The position numbers and the translations under genes were made by a program. A DNA stretch of 15,193 bases from Actinomortierella ambigua (lineage: Eukaryota > Mortierellomycota > Mortierellomycetes > Mortierellales > Mortierellaceae), in contig JAAAJB010000733.1 of assembly GCA_016098155.1 (NCBI GenBank), forward strand, positions 1 to 15,193. The letters are read 5' to 3'. Below, piece by piece: positions 1 through 8,831 of this stretch (positions within the stretch are counted from its first letter, which is position 1; every line of letters begins with the position of its first letter). The notes below the pieces were generated by a model, which saw nothing but the letters and a program-made list of their open reading frames with translations, made no database searches and was not told the DNA's origin.

Positions 1-5
1 ACGTC

Positions 6-68
6 GGGGCCGACAGATAGAGGAAACGGGGGTCGACAGTTATCGACTAAAAAGGGGGTCGACAATTA
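6..68 (+). repeat. Degenerate tandem repeat, GGGGGTCGACA core
   Basis: Three copies of a core like GGGGGTCGACAGTTA start at about 6, 28 and 54, so the period is about 22-26 nt. The copies at 28-42 and 54-68 match at 14 of 15 positions; the first is more diverged. The array begins at the window edge, so it may continue to the left. Looser copies in the same orientation occur at 885-900, 906-920 and 1892-1907. Function is unknown. Confidence 0.5.
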
Positions 69-202
69 GAGCCGTCCTTTTTTTTTTTCACGGGCCTCAA
101 AAGAGGGTTTCATTCTTTGGCGCGCACCTGTCCGCGATCTGCGAGACGCGGCCGCCTGTTGCAACAATAGAGGATTAAGACTATCTGCTAGAGGACGACG
201 TT

Positions 203-238
203 AAGGGAGGCGGATACCTGAGTGGTATCGCCTCCCTT
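203..238. repeat. Strong imperfect hairpin (15 bp stem, one bulge)
   Basis: Bases 203-218 pair with 224-238, with one bulged G at 213 and a five-base loop, TGAGT, at 219-223. The stem has 15 pairs, most of them G-C in its lower half. An alternative pairing competes with it: CCTGAGT at 217-223 is complementary to ACTCAGG at 254-260, and GGCG at 209-212 to CGCC at 261-264. No known RNA family is recognised and there is no adjacent gene. Confidence 0.6.
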
Positions 239-2254
239 CGACGCCGGTGAGCTACTCAGGCGCCCATCTCTTTCACTGACAACCGCTCTCACCTCTCGCG
301 CCACTCTGTGCTCAAAGTACGACGGCCCAGCCCGAAGACCTTCCCGTTACTTGAGCTGCCTCGCCGCTTGTTGCGACTAACCACCTCCAGATGGAGGCCC
401 TGGGGATATGATCCACAAAAGTAGAAGCAGATGGCAAGATAAATACAACATTTTTTCGCTACAGATGGATGTTTAGTGATCTTGTATAGTCGATCAATAT
501 CGTTCTCGCCTGCTCTAACATGTCTTTCTCCCACACACATGTATAACAACGACGAACCTCTTTACATGTGTGCATCCTTGTCTTTCTTTGCTTACTCAAA
601 AGACATCTGGGTCATCTCTTGATCATTAATTCTGTGGAAATCGTCGATGGTCACTTCTGGCTACTTCTGGCAGCTGACAAACAATGAGACAGACATTCCT
701 CAGCACTGTGAGACTGCACCGTGCGTGTACTGTCAGGACAAGGAAAACGTGTAAAAGGTCGGCTAGGAATAATTGTAGCTAACCGAGCGAAAGACCGGCT
801 CGGCAAACAATTTTTCATAAAAGTTATTTGTGCAAGTTGTTGCCGCGCACTTGCTTCTATGTACTAATCTTTATTCAGGCAAAAGGGGGGACTGACAGAC
901 AAAAAGGGCATCGACAAATGATACTTTACTAGACGCTTACTTGCCTCGACATTCAGAACTGCCTGGTTTTGTTTGTCAGCACGCTGCCGGGTTCGAGTAT
1001 GATCGTGAGTGTGACCACACGTTGCATTTAGAAAGAGCTGTACAAGTGACCTTAATATACAAGCGAGTGAGGCAAAAAAAAAAAAAAAGTCGCGAGAGGC
1101 AATGACAGGGTAAAGCAGACAAGGAGGAAAGGCTACATAAAATTCAAGAGCTTCGTACCTGCTCTCACAGCATGTGCGGCTGGTGATGTGTAGCCACCAT
1201 ACATGGCCAGGCCTGGACAGTACCACACTTTGTGCATATGTTCGTACCCTCCTGCAATTGTGCAGTCGTCTCTAGTCCGAGATCGCTCTCATTTGTCGCC
1301 GAGATGAGCCTGCAGAGAGCTCCGAGCACGATCAAGTAGCCTGTTAGCCGACAGTCAACCATCCGTCACAGTCTTGTGGCGACACATCGAGACATCAACG
1401 AGTCTGTCGATTCAAAGTAAACCATTAAAATCATGGATGGAGATGGTCGTCATCCTTGTTCATACTGACTTGGCAGATCATACTGCTTTGCGGATGGTGT
1501 AAAGGCTTTATCAAGTCGTCATCTCTAAGGAGAACAAGAAGACCAAGACAGGGGCACAGACTAGATACCCCTCGTTGAGCTGTGGATTACGGAGCCTGAA
1601 GAACCGGAGCCCTCAGGTATCGAGGCGAATGACAGGGTCGCGACTACTTCCCCCCTCACTTGAAAACATATTGTTGCCGCCTCCTTATTTGGCCCTACCA
1701 ATATCTGTAACTTACCTGAAGACATATCAAGTACCTTTACTGTTTCTATTATAGTATGTGGTTATCTTGCATTCCCTTATCTACTTTATAAACTAGCTCC
1801 TTTCGTCTCCCTTATTGTGCAGCTACACAGTATTCTCAGCGCTTTCTCTATTTCACTACGGGCGACCGCGTCTTGAAGATTGAGGACAGGTGGGAGTCGA
1901 CAAATGAGGTCCTCTCCGGAGGAGCTGTTTAAAAAAAAAAGACCCTTCAGGCCATTGGTGAATTTCTCGACTTTGGAATCAATTAGAAAAAGATACCACA
2001 TCGATTGGGTATTCAGTCAGAAACACTTTGTCCCTTTGACCATTACACCATGGACAGGGGCGGTAGAGTTCAAATAACACCGGTAGGGCTCTTAGAGAAG
2101 GTGCGTCCTATCGTCTGCCAACCAAGGTACAGCTATCTGTAGAACGCTAGGTCTTTGAAAGACTAGGCCCTCGGAGAAGGTGTATTCCAGAGTTGGTTTG
2201 CTCCCACTCTGCGAACCTTTCATCCTTGGATCGCGTAATTACGGGGCGGGGTAT

Positions 2255-2262
2255 TCACGTGA
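2255..2262. promoter_or_regulatory. E-box palindrome TCACGTGA in ferritin promoter
   Basis: A perfect 8-base palindrome with a CACGTG core lies about 155 bases upstream of the ferritin start codon and about 40 bases upstream of the TATA-like element. CACGTG is the general target of basic helix-loop-helix factors such as Cbf1-type proteins. That it acts on ferritin is inference from position only. Confidence 0.4.
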
Positions 2263-2299
2263 CACTGCCGCTCTCATCCATGGGACCCCCCCTGCGCAG

Positions 2300-2307
2300 A
2301 TAAAAAG
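2300..2307 (+). promoter_or_regulatory. TATA-like box of ferritin (ATAAAAAG)
   Basis: ATAAAAAG lies about 110 bases before the ferritin ATG, which would put transcription start near the pyrimidine-rich sequence at about 2325-2345. It overlaps an AGATAA (GATA-type) motif at 2299-2304. Fungal iron regulators of the SreA/Fep1 type bind GATA motifs, but the full extended iron-response consensus is not present. Confidence 0.45.
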
Positions 2308-2360
2308 GACCCTCCCCAGCTGTCTCCAGACTCACTCCAACTTTTGCTCTTTACTCTTCA

Positions 2361-2400
2361 CCCACACACCCACACACCCACACACCCACACACCCACACA
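2361..2400 (+). repeat. (CCCACACA)x5 microsatellite in ferritin 5' UTR
   Basis: Five perfect tandem copies of CCCACACA end 16 bases before the ferritin ATG, so they should be part of the 5' UTR. The opposite strand reads TGTGTGGG. The sequence contains the core of the budding-yeast Rap1 site (CACCCACACACC). This may be coincidence in a CA-rich leader. Confidence 0.9.
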
Positions 2401-2416
2401 AACACTCCACACAACC

Positions 2417-4771
2417 ATGTCTCTTGTCAAGCAAAACTTCTCTTCTGCCTGCGAGGAGGCCATTAACCATCAGGTACACTCTCTTGCCCCTGCTCTCGCG
2501 ATTCACAATGACATCTCCATGCCTGACGGCCGGCATGATGTGTTGTCTCCATTTCTCTTTCCTGCACAAACCCTTCCTCTTCTCACGCCACCGATAAATT
2601 GCATCGCTCTCTCACAATAGATCAGCCAAGAGCTCCAGGCTGCCCAGGTCTACCGCTCCCTTGGCGCTTGGGCTGGTCACGTCAACCAGGCCCTTCCTGG
2701 TAAGTAAGAGAACCTTTTGTTCTCACCATCCTTCGCCCGATGCAGCATCAGCTCCATGTCCTGAACCTCTTCCCAAACCAGAGTATTTGATCGCCTCGGC
2801 GACAAAAGACGACATCCCGAGAGGCGGGGAGTGGATTTCACTCCTTCGTTCTGTCTCTTTATTTTTTTTTTTTTGTTTCCTCATCTGAGTTTCGAGCTCG
2901 TTTTAACCTGAGCTCTCTCCCTATTTTTCGCGTAATCGTCATTTTCTCCGCCATGTTTATTTAAACCCTCCACCAGGTCTCGAGAAGTTCTTCAAGGAGA
3001 GTGCCGAGGAAGAGACTGAGCACGCTCAGAAGCTCATCGACTACCAGAACCGCCGTGGTGGCCGTGTTGTCCTTCAGACCCTCCAGGCTCCTGAGGTAAA
3101 GCTTGTGCCAACTTTATTGTTTGGTGGTCATCATACCCTTTTTTTATGATTGTCGATTCCTCTTACTAATTATCCGCATTACGTTGTTTTGTCGTCACTG
3201 AACAACAGAATGACTGGTCCAGCGCCAAGAACGCCATTGAATCGACTCTTCAGCTCGAGAAGGGTAAGTACCAGTGACTTGATATGGGGTAGAGTGGAAA
3301 GATCGAGTCAGAGATGTGCGGGATGAGTCTGGGTCGTGGGCCACTGAGCCATTGAAGGTGAGGAGGGAATAGAGAGAGGACGGCCGATGGGTGATTCAGA
3401 AGCGTACCACCTCTACTTTTGTTTGTGTTATGGTACATTCTTTTTCTTTCTATTCGGCTTTTCCTCGATGATGGGGCGAGGCAATTTGACAGAGGAGAGC
3501 GATATGCACCACAGCTCTGTGGCCAGCTGTGGAGCAGGGTGTCCTCCTCCCTTTCGCTCGGTGTTCTTTAACCCAATTGGGAGGAGAGGAAAAGAAACGA
3601 GCAAAGGGCATCTGTGAGCAAAAGATTGTCGAGGGAGAGGGGTAGGAATGAATTGAAATATAGGAGAGTGAATACTTCGGAGAGGTTTCGCCTTTTTTGG
3701 AAAGGTCGAGGGGCACGGGATGCCTCTCGATGTGATGAGCCCTCGCTTTTTCCGTTTGGTTTTGTTTATCTGTCACGAAATGATAGGGGGAGAGTGAAAA
3801 TGGCTTGCGCGGGATTGGAAGGCCAGTGAGAAAAAAAAATTGTGTGTGAGGGAGACAGAAAAAGATACCTTACTGTTTGAGCGGACCATGATTTCGAGTC
3901 CAGCGCTGTCCTCCTCCTCCCTTCCTTTCCCTCTCCTCTCTTCTCTTTCCTCCCCCCTCCCTCCCACCTTTCCTTTCCTTCCCCCCCCCCCCGCCCCAAG
4001 CACGCCTTTCGCCTGGCCTCGGCCTGGTGTTGATCATTGATCGGTTCGCGCATGTGGTCCTGTGTGGATGGGGAGGGAGATATAGTCTTTTGCAAAGAGT
4101 GGGAGAATGAGGGGGGCGGGGGTGCATCTAAGGATGGTGGATTGCGCATTGTTGCGTGCGCTCTTTCTGGTTTGCTCAAAATGGGAAATCTGAGGGCAGA
4201 GTATACCTTGAGATCTCGGAGGAAGCAGTTGTTTGTATTGATTCTTATTTGGCGTCGTGAGTTGCTTGTATCTCGGAGTTTGGGGACACGTTTCCTCCTC
4301 GTGGGCCTAGTGCCTCCGCAGCTTTTTCAACCCTCTCTTTCCTCCATCTCAATCGACCCCAACACTATTGCTCTCAACCACAACCTACGTTCTAACATCT
4401 CATTCAACTCTGGACCTACTTTTTTTTTTCTTGACAGATGTCAACAAGTCCCTTTTGAACCTGCACAAGATCGCTGAGGAGAACAACGACCCTCAGCTGT
4501 GCGATTTCGTCGAGTCTGAGTACCTCAACGAGCAGGTCGAGGCCATCAAGAAGATTGGCGACCTCGTCACCCAGCTCAACCGCGTTGGCGGTGACGGTCT
4601 TGGTTGTAAGTATCTTTGTTCCCGCGATGATGTGTGCGTGTCCAAACCTCTCTTCTCGACTGTGAGTTGACAACAAAAAACTGATCATCTGCTTTTTTTT
4701 TCTTTCCTGACTTTCTTTGCGTAACAGTGTACCTCTGGGACCAGGAGCTGCTCAAGAAGAGCATCCATTAA
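2417..4771 (+). CDS. Ferritin, H-type (ferroxidase), 6 exons, 173 aa
   Basis: Iron-storage protein: it oxidises Fe(II) and mineralises it inside a 24-subunit cage, presumably in the cytosol since no signal peptide is seen. Exons are 2417-2473, 2621-2699, 2977-3095, 3209-3263, 4438-4605 and 4728-4771; all five introns are GT-AG and the phases join cleanly. The 173-residue product matches the usual ferritin length. Ferroxidase residues are all present: E23, Y30, E58, H61, E102 and Q136, equivalent to human FTH1 E27, Y34, E62, H65, E107 and Q141. The threefold iron channel pair D126/E129 is also kept, as is the signature around [14 protein letters not shown]. The ATG has A at -3 (ACAACCATG). Introns are 147, 277, 113, 1174 and 122 nt; the fourth is exceptional. 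The last exon encodes [13 protein letters not shown]. It converges on the SEC14-like gene. Family assignment is very secure; the fungal context is inference. Confidence 0.97.
3264..4437 (+). other. Ferritin intron 4 (1174 nt), low-complexity, strand-asymmetric
   Basis: A GTAAGT donor and a poly-T plus TTGACAG acceptor bound this intron, and the flanking exons join in frame (codon GAT split after G). It is four to ten times longer than the other ferritin introns. The first part is rich in G and A on the plus strand; an almost pure pyrimidine tract follows at about 3909-3992, including a run of C near 3981-3992. Open frames inside it encode only low-complexity Gly/Glu/Arg- or Ser/Pro-rich peptides. 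No transposon ends or nested gene were found. Confidence 0.85.
3909..3992 (+). repeat. Polypyrimidine tract within ferritin intron 4
   Basis: About 84 bases consist of C and T with a single A (at about 3966), ending in a run of about 12 C. Such mirror-like homopyrimidine stretches can form triplex DNA, and the C runs make the other strand G-rich. It is too far (about 450 nt) from the acceptor site to be its ordinary polypyrimidine tract. Confidence 0.8.
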
Positions 4772-5345
4772 GCTCTCCGAACGGAGCATGCATCTTCCGT
4801 TGGTCACCTCAGCGAGCCAGCTTGTACACATATTTCTTCTTGATTACCCCCCTCCCCCTCTCCTCCAAAGTATCCTTGTTGCAATAGTAAACAAAAGTGT
4901 TTGAAAAAACAAAGCAGTTGTGTACGCATCTACAGTATTGAACAAAGTTTCAGTACACTTTGGTTGTGCATACATTTGTTGAGAAAGTTGACCACCATCA
5001 AAGCGGCCTGTTATCACCGCTCATAGCCTAGAGCTGAGAAAATCTGCTGGTCTGTAATGTGATGATTTGTCAATACTGGCTATGCAGAGTTCAGGGTGCA
5101 TTCCAAGCACTGCGAAATCGATAGAGTTTCGACGTCTGGCGAAAGGGGCAGCCCAACTTGGTTATTTCGGTTTAGTTCATCGAGCTCTTTTGAACTCCTG
5201 TAATATACACCACGATAAGCAGGTCTCATAGACAAGAACGGTGATATACCAAGTTTACCCATAGTCAATCCTAATCGATAGTTTTACACTCTTTAGATCG
5301 CAACATCAGCTCCTCAAGCTAGTTGTAAAAAAATGATGCCCTCTG
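4772..5345. other. Convergent 3' spacer between ferritin and SEC14-like gene
   Basis: This 574-base stretch must hold the 3' UTRs of both convergent genes. No gene is seen. No canonical AATAAA is obvious for either; an AT-rich stretch with AATAGTAAAC near 4882 may serve ferritin. A small inverted repeat, CAAAGT at 4943-4948 and ACTTTG at 4957-4962, could form a six-pair hairpin in either transcript. Confidence 0.6.
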
Positions 5346-7957
5346 CTAGCAGTCGGTAGGTTCGGAGAGGAGACCATCCACGGTGACGCCATACTCCAGC
5401 TGAACCAGACCGCGCTGGTTCTCCGGCTTCCACAAGAGCACATAGAGACCGGCCTGCTTGGCTCTGAACTTGACCTCAAAGCCCGTAGCTGGTGCGTCCT
5501 GAATAGCATGGAACGATGTTGGGACGATGCTAGAGCGAGGAGATGAAATAAGAAGAGGAACCATGAAAACAATAATACGTTAGTCATCCGTTATGCATAC
5601 CACACACAGTAAGAGATCAGGAAAAAAAAAAAAAAAAGAAAGTATATACTTACATCTGGCCATCAGTCATCTCTCCAAATTCAAAGCGGGCGACGGTAAA
5701 GTTCAAACCATCACATGGATCGCGAACGTTTTTGATGCGGAACATGCACATGACCTCAGGCTCTGCATCCTTGACGTCGTCATCACTGACCACAATCTCG
5801 TACTCGCAAGCCTGATCCTGAGTGATACTGGACACCATCTGGTAGATGCCTTCCTTGGGTCGGCCAGGCATGACGTGGTCCTGAATCGACATGGCCGATG
5901 CCGAGGATGATGAGCGTGGACGCAGGTATCTTGGGACGGCGAGCAAATTGCCACCGGAGCCGTTTGCGGCGGCGGCCAGTGGCGATGACGCAGGGGGAGG
6001 GGTAGGTTTCCGTTCCACGGGTTTGATATTGTTGAGGATGACGGAGGGCACGCATCCGCCGGGCATGTGGCTACAGGTGCATGAGCCACCGAGGAAGCTG
6101 GGTAGGTTTTCAGCATCGACATGCTCCAACAGGACCGATTCAAAGTTCTTGCCCAAGATGTGAATCTTCTCAATGACGCCTGGGTCCAGCCATTTCTTGA
6201 CCATTGAAAACACCTTCACAAAGAGGGATGGGCTGTTGACGATAAACAGCTTGCCGAGCCGCTCCGGGTATGCCTTTTGGTCCATATCGGTCAGGGAGCG
6301 GAGCATATTGAGACCCTCCATATGCAACTCTGAATAGGTAGGAAATGGAACAAGTGTGTGAGTAAACTCATCATAGGAGTAAGGAGCAACATTTTGATTT
6401 TTCATCCATGTCATCTTCTTCCTCCTCGCCCCCCTTTTTTTTTTCAGAGGGAAAAAGAGCAGATCAAGAAGTAGCAACGTACGATGAAAGCCCATGCCAG
6501 AGCAGTCAAAGATGACCGTCTCTTTGTCAATGATCTTGTTGTCGGAGCCAAAGCGCTCCTCGCACTCGGGCATAATGGTGTTGTGGACAAATTCTGTGCA
6601 GCGGATGTGATAGTCCACAAGCTCAGCTGTGGTGACGTTCTTGGCCAAGCCTTTCACATTGTGTTGTCCCTGTGGCACGAGGGAGAGAGAGATAAAGAGA
6701 GGGATATCAAGTTAGTTGTGTGATGGCCTACTATCGTGCGGATGCACTGTACTACCCAATTTTTTTTAACGCCTGACCACTCCAAACTGACGTAAAGAGA
6801 GAGAGCGAGGATAATTTGGCACGCGACATCCTTTGGGATATCTTTCAACTCTGCTAAATCATTGCCACCGAAGGTCAAGATCAGAGTAGAGCAAAATGAT
6901 AATAATTAAAACAAGCGTATGCGACATACCATGCGTTCGATATAGATAGGTCGTCCAGTCTTGTCCCATTTGTGCAGAGCGCTGCCGCCCATGTACTTTT
7001 GTAGTCGAACGGCGTGTTCAGGGACATTGAGGTGACCGGCTTCAATATTGGCATCGGGGACAGAGTGCCAGCCACGGACGGCATACATGACACCATTGGA
7101 GTTGTTGTGTCCTGGGATTGGCAAGTCGTCCACCTTGTTGGTCTTACGCCATTCCAACGATCCAAGTAGTTGAGCCTTGGCGCCGACCTATAATTAATTA
7201 ATTTTCGAGTAGAAATGAAATGGATGGTGAGAAGTGGACCCTTACAAGTCATTTTTTTTTCTGGGTTTGACATGAGCAGCTGATTTTCATCTTGACTGGG
7301 GAAGGGAAAGGGGCGAGCTACTCGGTGACTTAAGAGTCAAAATAACGAAAGGGTGACACGCATTGAGCTCGGGCATGAAAGAGTCTCTTTGTGTTTCAGC
7401 ACCAAAAAAGAACGTTGCTTCTAGGACACACTCTTTTCTCTTGGATCAAGATAACGATGAATGAGGGCGGTAGATCATGACGTTTTTTTTAGCGCAGCAT
7501 TCATTGCGTAGTGGTGTGACCTGCTAAATAGAGCCGTTTCCTGTTTCTAAAAGGCGACGTTGCAGGCGGTGGGGTAAGAGGAGTCATGGTACATGTCATG
7601 ATGAAGCGAGGGCGGTGCACAACTTACAAGGTCGTAGCTTCTAGCAACAATGAACCGCATCAGTTCCTAGATCGCGATGAGATAGAATAGCGGCTGATAA
7701 GATGAGCGAGCACAAACGAGCAAAAGTTGCGACTTCAAAGACAACGATGTAAGGTATCCAGACATTACAGCATCGTCAAACTTGTCATTGCCAGGGCCAA
7801 GAAGGTCGCGGAGGCCTTGGATAGCCTCGATCTGCTTTGCCTCCTTGAAGGGTTTCTTGGCGTGGATCGAGGATGCGGGCGAAGCAGCAGTGCTGGCCTC
7901 GGCAATAGGTATCGAGGGGGCAAGATGGGTGTTGTCGGCCAAGGTGGAGGCGGTCAT
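5346..7957 (-). CDS. SEC14-like CRAL-TRIO protein with C-terminal GOLD domain, 6 exons, 510 aa
   Basis: Lipid-binding/transfer protein, probably acting at Golgi or endosomal membranes. In transcription order the exons are 7957-7769, 7666-7628, 7187-6930, 6669-6483, 6329-5654 and 5529-5346; introns are 102, 440, 260, 153 and 124 nt, all GT-AG and phase-consistent. Residues about 35-100 form the CRAL-TRIO N-terminal helical domain (ELMRFIVARSYDL, then LLGSLEWRK). Residues about 130-306 form the SEC14 lipid pocket, with WDKTGRPIYIERMGQHN, VIFDCSGMGFHQLHMEG, YPERLGKLFIVNSPSLF, KKWLDPGVIEKIHILG and ENLPSFLGG. A Pro/Ser/Ala-rich linker at about 328-385 follows. Residues about 390-505 match a GOLD beta-sandwich (GFEVKFRAKQAGLYVLLWK). 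SEC14 plus GOLD is the layout of animal SEC14L proteins and plant patellins. The second exon is only 39 nt (13 codons). The start has A at -3. The bound lipid cannot be told from sequence. Confidence 0.93.
7188..7627 (-). other. Intron 2 of the SEC14-like gene (440 nt)
   Basis: The donor GTAAGTT follows the 39-nt second exon, and the acceptor TAATTATAG precedes the codons VGAKAQLLG. Both flanks are phase 0. It is the longest intron of this gene and contains a poly-T run (plus strand, about 7484-7491) but no recognisable gene or RNA. Confidence 0.85.
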
Positions 7958-8060
7958 GATGCGGACGATGGATGACGATGAGAGGGGGGGGGGGAATGAA
8001 GGATTGTGAATGGTAGCTGGCGAGAGGAAGGGGATCAGGTTTGCGTCAAACCTTGTGTCT

Positions 8061-8068
8061 TTTTATTA
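8061..8068 (-). promoter_or_regulatory. TATA-like element (TAATAAAA) for the SEC14-like gene
   Basis: On the minus strand TAATAAAA lies about 104 bases upstream of the SEC14-like start codon, a spacing similar to the ferritin TATA-like box and its ATG. It is a weak motif supported only by position. Confidence 0.3.
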
Positions 8069-8412
8069 CATGTCAGGTCAGTTGCCCAGGCCATTTCATT
8101 TTCCCTCTCTCTTCTCTCTCTTTCTCTCTCTCTTCTGACCTCATGGATGATGATCTTTGTTGAGGTCCTCCTTACTCTTTCTGTGTGTCTCTTGGGTACG
8201 GTAGACATTCGTGACCATCACATACCCTTCTGACCTGCCTGTAGCTCTTCTCTCTCCTTCTTCTTTTTCTCCTCCTCACCGACGCTTGGCCCCTTGGGTG
8301 TGGGGTGCATGAAGTCATGAACGGCAGGCAAAGAAATCGATGTGGCTTGACTCCAACCTGGGTGTTCTATTTGCCGACGAGTCCCGCCCTCCTCCCAAAA
8401 TGTGGGTAGAGG

Positions 8413-8441
8413 TTATATATATATAATATGTATATATATAA
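8413..8441. repeat. TA-dinucleotide microsatellite
   Basis: Two runs of alternating T and A, broken by AATATG in the middle, lie in the spacer between divergent genes, about 270 bases upstream of the plus-strand ATG. It is easily melted DNA and a likely polymorphic microsatellite. Confidence 0.85.
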
Positions 8442-8702
8442 TGACAGCAAAGAAAGTCTTGAAGGACAAAGGGATATCCCGGCTCACCGATTGCAGTATT
8501 GCTCGTGTGTTTGAAGGCAGATCAGCGCTTTGTCTTGTCTCTTTTGCATCAAGTGTGTGTCTCACTGGTTGGTCACTGCCTCGACCTTTCTTTGCCACCA
8601 TTTCGCTCTAGAACCAAGCCACCAGCGAGAGTACCAAACCCACGTAGCTAAAAAAAAAAAAAAAAAGCATTCGAGCCATTGCCAACATCCCACACTCTCC
8701 CC

Positions 8703-8831
8703 ATGAGCAATGGCACAACAGGAGACTGCAGCGTCTGCAGCCCCTCCAGAGAACGTCTACCCTCCATCCCCGCAGTGGAATCAGCCGCACTCAGCCTGTC
8801 TAGTCTATTCTCCTCTTCAGACCGACCATGA
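8703..8831 (+). other. Out-of-frame upstream ORF overlapping the Gemin5-like start
   Basis: An ATG at 8703 lies seven bases before the main ATG at 8710, in a different frame. It opens a 42-codon frame that ends in TGA at 8829-8831, inside the main coding region. Its context is poor (C at -3, A at +4), while the main ATG has G at -3 and G at +4. Leaky scanning would favour the main start, but the arrangement could lower its translation. Whether the transcript includes 8703 is unknown. Confidence 0.5.

Larger units (their letters stand above)
1..2254. other. Non-coding region upstream of ferritin
   Basis: No convincing gene is visible on either strand. The open frames are short, biased toward low-complexity residues, and lack recognisable domains. 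The region holds a decayed GC-rich repeat at 6-68 with looser copies near 885-920 and 1892-1907, a strong hairpin at 203-238, a poly(A) run at 1074-1088 and another at 1930-1939. Two inverted CCAAT boxes (ATTGG) lie at about 1954-1958 and 2004-2009, which may belong to the distal ferritin promoter. A tRNA B-box-like GGTTCGAGT near 990 has no matching cloverleaf around it. The stretch may be degraded transposon debris, but no terminal repeats or transposase fragment could be found. Confidence 0.6.
7958..8709. promoter_or_regulatory. Divergent promoter region between SEC14-like and Gemin5-like genes
   Basis: 752 bases separate two start codons pointing away from each other, so both promoters must lie here. 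A minus-strand TAATAAAA at 8061-8068, about 104 bases upstream of the SEC14-like ATG, is a candidate TATA element. Other contents are a CT-rich tract at about 8103-8136, a TA repeat at 8413-8441, and a poly(A) run at about 8650-8666 that would lie in the plus-strand leader. Short open frames here have no recognisable domain. Confidence 0.65.

Noticed and set aside
289..549. 86-codon minus-strand frame as a gene
   Set aside because: No domain, no splice context, and a composition like the surrounding spacer.
985..1000. tRNA B-box-like GGTTCGAGT
   Set aside because: No matching A box, acceptor stem or anticodon arm could be folded around it.
2180..2416. Upstream ATG at 2180 as the ferritin start
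   Set aside because: It would add 79 residues that include the CCCACACA repeat translation, lies upstream of the TATA-like box, and has no counterpart in ferritins; 2417 gives the standard N-terminus.
3266..3280. CAGTGA as an iron-responsive element
   Set aside because: The flanking bases cannot form the required stem, and the site is just inside an intron.
3450..4179. Minus-strand open frames of 108 and 137 codons inside ferritin intron 4
   Set aside because: Products are low-complexity Gly/Glu/Arg or Ser/Pro sequences that follow from the purine/pyrimidine bias; no domain is visible.
6670..6929. Possible extra exon inside intron 3 of the SEC14-like gene (frame reading ELKDIPKDVACQIILALSLY)
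   Set aside because: The splice-bounded segment is 62 nt and would break the frame, while direct joining of ERM to GQHN gives the expected uninterrupted SEC14 fold.
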